Positions 6,001-8,307 of a stretch of 8,307 bases of DNA are shown piece by piece. Every line of letters begins with the position of its first letter. Within the stretch, counting starts at the first letter, position 1. The translations under genes were made by a program, and so were the position numbers. The DNA is from an uncultured Anaerolineaceae bacterium (lineage in GTDB: Bacteria; Chloroflexota; Anaerolineae; Anaerolineales; Anaerolineaceae), in NCBI GenBank assembly GCA_937894825.1, contig CALCQT010000313.1:1-8307 (forward strand). Direction: 5' to 3'. The notes under the pieces are model-generated. The model did no database searches and was not told the DNA's origin. It saw nothing but the letters and a program-made list of their open reading frames with translations.

Positions 6001-8307
6001 AGGCGAATGTGATCGGCAACAATATTACACTGAAGGCGTTGGCCGGCGGGATCGGCGCGGCAGGCAATGAACTGGATATCGATACCCGTTACGCGTCCGG
6101 GAACGGCGTGCTGACGGTTGAAAGCGGGAACCTGCTCAATACCTACCTGATCGAGACCATCGGCGACCTCTGGCTGAACAGGGTGAAAACGGGTAAGGAC
6201 GTCATCACCTTTATCACTGTCCCGGCGGGAAGCATCCTGAACGGTGCGGCTGCCGGCCTCTCGAACATCATCTCAGGAAAGACAAAGCTGTTTGCTTCGA
6301 ATAATATCGGCGCGAAAGATAATAAGTTGAGTTCCGAAGTTGGCGCGCTGGAAGGGACGGCAACAAACGGCGGCGTCTGGATCGATAACAAGGGGGCGCT
6401 GACGTTGGGACAGGTGACCGATTCGCCGACCGGTGTCCATAGCAATGGGGACATTGAGATCATGGCCGGTTCCCCGATCGTTGTGGCGGCAGATCAAATT
6501 TCGGATTCAGGTTCAATTATCATCTGGGCAAAAGATAACGATGACGTGATTGGCCCCGATGGGAATCCGCTGCCGGATAACCTGACAGTCAAAGCGGGCG
6601 TAACGATCCACACCAGAGCTGCGAATGCCCTCATTCTGCTTGCTGCCGGCGATGATCTGATCATTGAAGCGGGAGCGACGCTCATCTCAGCCGGGGATAT
6701 CATCCTGCGGGCGGACAGCAACACGATTGACGCTAACGGCGATCTCGACCCGGCGCTTGACGCGCAAAACACGGAGCATGATGCCGGAATCGGCGCGCTG
6801 GTTGAACTGCGCGGCACCTATACAACGGGCACGGGCAATTGGGTATACGTTCAGACATATGGGGACAACGACGTCATCCACCTGTATTCCTCGTTCAACG
6901 GCAAAATCACAACCGGAGCGGGGAACGACCAGATCCGCTTCCATGGTGGAGCTGTTCTGACGGGCGACGGTACGGTCGACGGCGGCAGCGGATCGGATAC
7001 GCTGGATCACAGCGATTTCGGTTTTTCGATTGACGTCATCCTTCGCGGGATCGGGACCACAGACGGCTTCAGAGGAAACGTGAACAGCGTCAGCGGCGGT
7101 TTCGATAACATTAATTGGCTTATCGGTTCGCCGTTCAAGACGGATAACCTGACCGGACTGGATCAGGATGCCCTCTGGCACATTCTGGCAGGTTACCACG
7201 CAATTTATACCGTCGGAGCAAACGCGCTTGAAATAACCGGAATCGAAATCCTGAATGGCGGAAACGCAACGGATGTCTTCCGCATCGCGGACGGCGCGGC
7301 CAATCAGAACGTTCTGCACGGCGGTAATGGAGACAACTGGCTGGACTACAGCCTCTTCACCACACCGGTATCCGTCGATCTGACGTATACAACCGCAACC
7401 GGTCTGATACCGGGCAACTTCACCGGCATTGATAACGTAATCGGCGGACGGGCGGATGACAATCTGATCGGAAATGCGCGTAATAACCGCTTGTTTGGCG
7501 GGCCCGGGAACGACATCATCTATGGTTTAGATGGCGATGATCTGCTGAACGGCGGCGCGGGATTCGACCGACTGTACGGCGGCAAAGGCAATGATACCTT
7601 TACGTTTGCGGGGAATGAAGAATTTGATGATTTGATTGAAGGCGATACCGGATTGAACACGCTCCATTTCCTGGGAAGTAACACAGGGATCAGCATCGTG
7701 CTGGTCGGGCTCGGCCAGGAGACGGGCTTCCGCGGTGTTGCGTCCGGTCAGACCGGTTCATTCACGAACATCGGTAATTTGATTGGCTCCGGTTTCGATG
7801 ATTCACTCTATGGACTTGACGTTTGGAGCACCTGGGAATTCGGCAAAGGTTTCAACCGCTATATTGCGCTGGGGCGCGACTTCGGCTTCAGCGGCGTCGA
7901 AAACGTGATCGGCGGCACGCAAGTTGATATTTTCCTGTTCACGGATGGCGGATACTTCAACTGCACGATCGATGGCGGCCCAGACAGAGACAACCGGCTT
8001 GATTTCTCGCAGTATACGACGCCGGTATATGTGGACCTGTCAACAAATACCTATAGCGCGATCAACGGAACTGTCATCAACGTCCTGTGGATCATCGGCG
8101 GCCAGTCGGATGATATATTGATCGGAAATGATCTGCCGAATGTGATTGACGGCGGCCCGGGGGATGACGTGATCTACGGGTTGGGCGGCGATGCCATTAT
8201 CTACAGCGGTGACGGGAATAACATCCTGTACGGCGGGGATGGCGACGATTATTTCTTTGCCGGCGTGAAATTTAACATTATTTATGGCGGTGATGGTTAT
8301 GATACGG
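1..8307 (+). CDS. Internal fragment of a giant RTX-type beta-solenoid adhesin-like protein (open at both ends)
   Basis: One reading frame starting at base 3 is open across the whole window: 2,768 codons, no stop, and no start or stop codon belonging to it. Bases 1-2 and 8307 belong to split codons. The translation is rich in Gly, Asp, Asn, Thr, Ser, Ile and Val, with alternating beta-strand patterns and frequent GD, GG and NG turns. It has only five Cys and no obvious transmembrane segment. The order is beta-solenoid repeats, mixed modules, a Trp-rich module, a helical island, more beta-solenoid, then RTX calcium-binding nonapeptides such as GGPGNDIIY and GGDGDDYFF. RTX proteins of this kind are normally exported unfolded by a type I secretion system and fold in external calcium. 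Giant members are usually adhesins or contact factors. Export route and adhesive role are inferred from family resemblance. No secretion genes, signal peptide or regulatory region are visible. It could instead be exported by another route or act as a structural surface-layer protein. Confidence 0.93.
3..1110 (+). repeat. N-terminal-side beta-solenoid of about six degenerate 55-residue repeats (GGV[IV]xGAGxY)
   Basis: A glycine-rich turn recurs at bases 156 (NGAIIAAGG), 321 (GGVIAGTS), 480 (GGVIAGAGVY), 636 (GGVVSGAGAY), 813 (GGVVTGAGGY) and, weaker, 978 (GAGTVMTG). The spacings are 55, 53, 52, 59 and 55 residues. Between turns each unit carries a second conserved patch, seen as ALIGTGSEI, VVGIGQNSKV, RVDIGPSATL and EVVIGAGSQL. 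A strand ending in LTA, LAA or IAA follows (for example TITLAATN and DLTLAAG). The pattern fits rungs of a right-handed parallel beta-helix as in filamentous haemagglutinin-type adhesins. The window begins inside the array (ALIGVNATV at base 3 matches the IG patch), so more units probably lie upstream. The copies differ at synonymous and non-synonymous positions, so the array is old. Confidence 0.8.
1111..1607 (+). other. Beta-rich linking module after the GGV repeat array
   Basis: The regular 55-residue periodicity stops here. The segment contains beta-helix-like stretches (LIRIAAGGIVRSGNQLSLYA near base 1227) and a less regular patch with two close aromatic residues (VSWVSQAADGISKLF). A stretch near base 1428 reads ATVEMNGTAETGFNRDQRIT. 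From memory, stretches of the form 'vdGtI.tG...' followed by a basic, glutamine-containing turn occur at this place in other giant RTX-tailed proteins. That suggests a conserved module, but I cannot verify it here. No catalytic motif is visible. Confidence 0.45.
1608..1730 (+). other. Short predicted alpha-helical insertion
   Basis: Codons 536-576 lack the Gly/Asn/Thr beta-turn pattern and read as two amphipathic helices: LVEALHHAQQMLADFG, then FYTNEIARIQAQLATYY, separated by a short Ser/Thr/Asn turn. The Ala, Leu, Gln and Glu content with hydrophobic spacing of 3-4 residues supports helix. It interrupts the beta-solenoid and is flanked by strand-forming sequence on both sides. It may be a surface protrusion or a hinge. 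The function is unknown. Confidence 0.5.
1737..2430 (+). other. Beta-solenoid module with the 'INN-xAFL-IPDDNGG' motif
   Basis: After the helical insertion the strand pattern returns: EVITITIPQIIAAAGRIDIR, then GTGTFIAPGNSKVEIINNTQ, and AFLNILGILIPDDNGGVYL near base 1908. A less regular section with Pro and charged residues follows (bases 2037-2260, including NRFNQPDVDP and DDAKRRNFEEN). Strands such as SVDIITVVTGKSTVKILNTV and NIISGGDVYVEGL come next. From memory, a stretch of the form 'gd..vtI.N.s.afL.i..l.IPd..GG' recurs in giant haemolysin-type calcium-binding proteins of environmental bacteria, so this is probably a conserved module. No enzymatic motif is recognised. Confidence 0.5.
2430..3197 (+). 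other. Tyr/Asn-rich beta module with a close cysteine pair
   Basis: This stretch is rich in Tyr, Asn, Ser and Thr. It contains two of the protein's five cysteines, at codons 830 and 839 (CGTLPNLYIC, base 2490), spaced to allow a small disulfide loop if exposed to an oxidising milieu. It continues with strands typical of parallel beta-helices (DRISIQAEYINLNGIIQSG near base 2616, GGYVELFGKVLSTGQGQIKV near base 2850, NVLIGGIDLSLAGAGTLII near base 2952) and ends in a Thr/Lys-rich strand (TTSKTTTVTGATINY). Base composition falls here: hand-counted lines starting at 2461, 2521 and 2641 are each about 40% GC. I do not recognise a named domain. Confidence 0.45.
3198..3590 (+). other. Trp/Tyr-rich module preceding the second solenoid
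   Basis: Eight tryptophans fall within 92 codons (codons 1066-1157): SWYYGW, GNWLDF, DEWGSW, LVWSN and YWTWYG. Many tyrosines accompany them, against very few Trp elsewhere. Two similar arms, WYYGWTTVQTTTQTRYAYVK and WYGTKVYEATYKQVTGTLHT, flank an acidic, less ordered middle (FQVDDDEWGSW, KDDNPNRPDL). The module ends in YTHEINAHQPIKISFVG, which leads into the next beta-helix. From memory, a Trp-rich 'W..gW' segment ending in 'yTh...A..pI.I.FiG' and followed by 'G.l.Np.G.v.i.s..GsI' is shared among giant RTX-tailed proteins of green sulfur and related bacteria. Exposed aromatic clusters often bind glycans or self-associate, but no function is shown here. Confidence 0.55.
3591..4208 (+). other. 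Filamentous-haemagglutinin-like parallel beta-helix, segment 1
   Basis: Short strands separated by GD, GN and NG turns repeat about every 20-30 residues: NGDISIQSNGAGSVILQG, PTGDVTIESKNGGIFSTD, SGDLKIDVVSAGDGNVSIES with AGSLIAAE after it, SGQSITLKSGGGIG, and TGDLYLEKMTTNGDVWLK with PNGSLIDAN after it. The recurrent sentence 'GDLxLxxVxTxGDVxLxxxGSI' is the pattern of right-handed parallel beta-helix repeats in large secreted adhesins. The segment runs directly from the Trp-rich module and ends where a helical island begins. It probably forms an elongated stalk outside the cell. Confidence 0.7.
4209..4703 (+). other. Alpha-helical, tyrosine-rich island within the solenoid
   Basis: Codons 1403-1567 switch abruptly from beta-helix pattern to helix-forming sequence with high Glu, Gln, Leu, Ala, Tyr and Lys and little Gly. 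Examples are RTYDDLLNSVYKRLQLLNE, QEYRTYWQYRNLQ, AESVFYTDFYKQQGIEQG, ELDAFVADALQTLENSRTEQ and TEAELLQLISANLLKP. Repeated Y-x-x-Y/F spacing is visible. Beta-helix pattern resumes at IEDPNIVARNVTLEVSGTIG (base 4731). From memory, a helical stretch ending in 'ISa.LLK..t.T...IEdPNi.grnvtL' occurs in other giant haemolysin-type proteins, so this looks like a conserved module and not a foreign insert. It may be a lateral projection, a hinge or a protein-binding site. I cannot name the fold. Confidence 0.6.
4704..5620 (+). other. Beta-helix segment 2, with a second cysteine pair
   Basis: The strand pattern resumes with ARNVTLEVSGTIGIF, a stretch with more hydrophobic and aromatic residues (RSDVLFIGPNYSGDIFFFG, NALWASAGINWETLGF), then regular rungs: LHIYSRDDVNIDATGVINT, AGDNIYLGGGTEMQGDLNLG, VIESINGGEIRIKSHRNIN and TTGDVVLEGGSGSVGD. 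Near the end a small loop, CQLVNGAC (codons 1845-1852), carries two of the five cysteines and could close a disulfide. The early aromatic part (bases 4890-5000) is not typical solenoid and may be an inter-domain cap following the helical island. No catalytic or metal-binding motif is seen. Confidence 0.55.
5621..6833 (+). other. Beta-helix segment 3 leading to the RTX region
   Basis: This is a long run of regular beta-helix rungs: AQTGDIVIRADGLILDGE, VTLIAGDAIGAGDDPLEVHT, YRGDVMLAAQGSILDAGD, NNITLKALAGGIGAAGN, IGDLWLNRVKTGKDVITF with PAGSILNGA after it, SNGDIEIMAGSPIVVAAD, AGDDLIIEAGATLISAGD and IILRADSNTID. The same GD-strand and GSI-turn pattern as at 3591-4208 reappears, so the two parts share a fold despite the intervening helical island. 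Acidic linkers rich in Asp and Pro (LKDPYTPDSGDETDS, GPDGNPLPDNL) interrupt the rungs. The last rung, GALVELRGTYTTGTGNWVYV, passes into the first calcium-binding-type sequence (TGAGNDQIRF, base 6912). Confidence 0.65.
7443..7604 (+). repeat. RTX calcium-binding nonapeptide block 1 (six units)
   Basis: Six consecutive nine-residue units follow the haemolysin-type consensus GGxGxDxUx: GGRADDNLI, GNARNNRLF, GGPGNDIIY, GLDGDDLLN, GGAGFDRLY and GGKGNDTFT. In this family, Gly and Asp at consensus positions coordinate calcium between turns of a parallel beta-roll, which folds outside the cell. Units 3, 4 and 6 are close to consensus. Unit 2 has Asn in place of the key Asp, and units 1 and 2 lack the GxG spacing, so they probably bind weakly or act as a cap. 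The block follows the LDYS-TTPVSVDL module of copy 1. Confidence 0.92.
8097..8306 (+). repeat. RTX calcium-binding nonapeptide block 2 (about eight units, cut by window end)
   Basis: The units read GGQSDDILI, GNDLPNVID, GGPGDDVIY, GLGGDAIIY, SGDGNNILY, GGDGDDYFF, AGVKFNIIY and a partial GGDGYDT. They sit at the same place in the second super-module as block 1 does in the first, and the first four match block 1 units 1-4 in register. Units 3 and 6 are close to the calcium-binding consensus. Units 2, 5 and 7 have Asn at the key Asp position, and unit 7 lacks the GG start. The block is still running at the edge, so more repeats, and probably a C-terminal secretion signal, lie beyond the window. 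Confidence 0.92.

Larger units (their letters stand above)
6981..8306 (+). repeat. Two tandem copies of a 218-220-residue RTX super-module
   Basis: Copy 1 begins at GGSGSDTLDHS (base 6981) and ends with the nonapeptide block at 7443-7604. Copy 2 begins at EGDTGLNTLHF (base 7638) and runs to the window end. Landmarks line up at a constant offset: DTL/NTL at 6996 and 7656 (660 bases), TDGFRG/ETGFRG, the L-x-G-L-D-x4-W motif with GLD at 7155 and 7812 (657), IEILNGG/VENVIGG with GG at 7257 and 7911 (654), GGNGDNWLDYS/GGPDRDNRLDFS at 7320 and 7974 (654), TTPVSVDL/TTPVYVDL, and the first GG of the nonapeptide blocks at 7443 and 8097 (654). Within each copy an LDxS-TTPVxVDL strand leads to VIGG and then to calcium-binding repeats, a layout usual in giant RTX proteins. 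The copies are clearly diverged. Confidence 0.8.

Noticed and set aside
6687..7319. 210-codon open frame on the minus strand
   Set aside because: It overlaps the beta-helix to RTX transition, where the + frame has clear calcium-binding motifs. The antisense product shows no family features.

Overview
The whole window lies inside one protein-coding gene on the + strand. Reading codons from base 3 (codon n starts at base 3n), I translated 2,768 consecutive sense codons to base 8306 and met no stop. Neither the start codon nor the stop codon is in the window, so this is an internal slice, of roughly 290 kDa, of a giant surface or secreted protein. No other gene, RNA gene, mobile element, CRISPR array, promoter or terminator could be supported. 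The other open frames, including a 343-codon one on the minus strand, look like shadows of this coding sequence.

From left to right the protein contains: (1) a beta-solenoid made of about six degenerate 55-residue repeats with the signature GGV[IV]xGAGxY (bases 3-1110); (2) mixed modules with a short helical insertion and further beta-solenoid (1111-2430); (3) an AT-richer, Tyr-rich stretch with a close Cys pair (2430-3197); (4) a Trp/Tyr-rich module (3198-3590); (5) a filamentous-haemagglutinin-like beta-solenoid (3591-4208); (6) a predicted alpha-helical, Tyr-rich island of about 165 residues (4209-4703); (7) a second long beta-solenoid (4704-6833); (8) a C-terminal-type region of RTX (haemolysin-type) calcium-binding nonapeptides, built from a duplicated module of about 218 residues (6834-8306) and still running at the window edge.

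This architecture fits the very large RTX-tailed adhesin-like proteins known from some environmental, often anaerobic, Gram-negative-type bacteria. From memory, the closest match is the giant proteins of green sulfur bacteria and similar 'LEPR-XLL'/haemolysin-type giant proteins of Planctomycetes and Deltaproteobacteria. The sequence alone does not let me choose a phylum. Composition is moderate in GC overall, with GC-rich repeat regions. RTX tails are usually exported by a type I secretion system and fold on meeting external calcium. The near absence of cysteine (five in 2,768 residues) suits that route. The likely role is cell-surface attachment, aggregation or cell-cell contact, but this is inferred from family resemblance and no binding activity can be read from the sequence.
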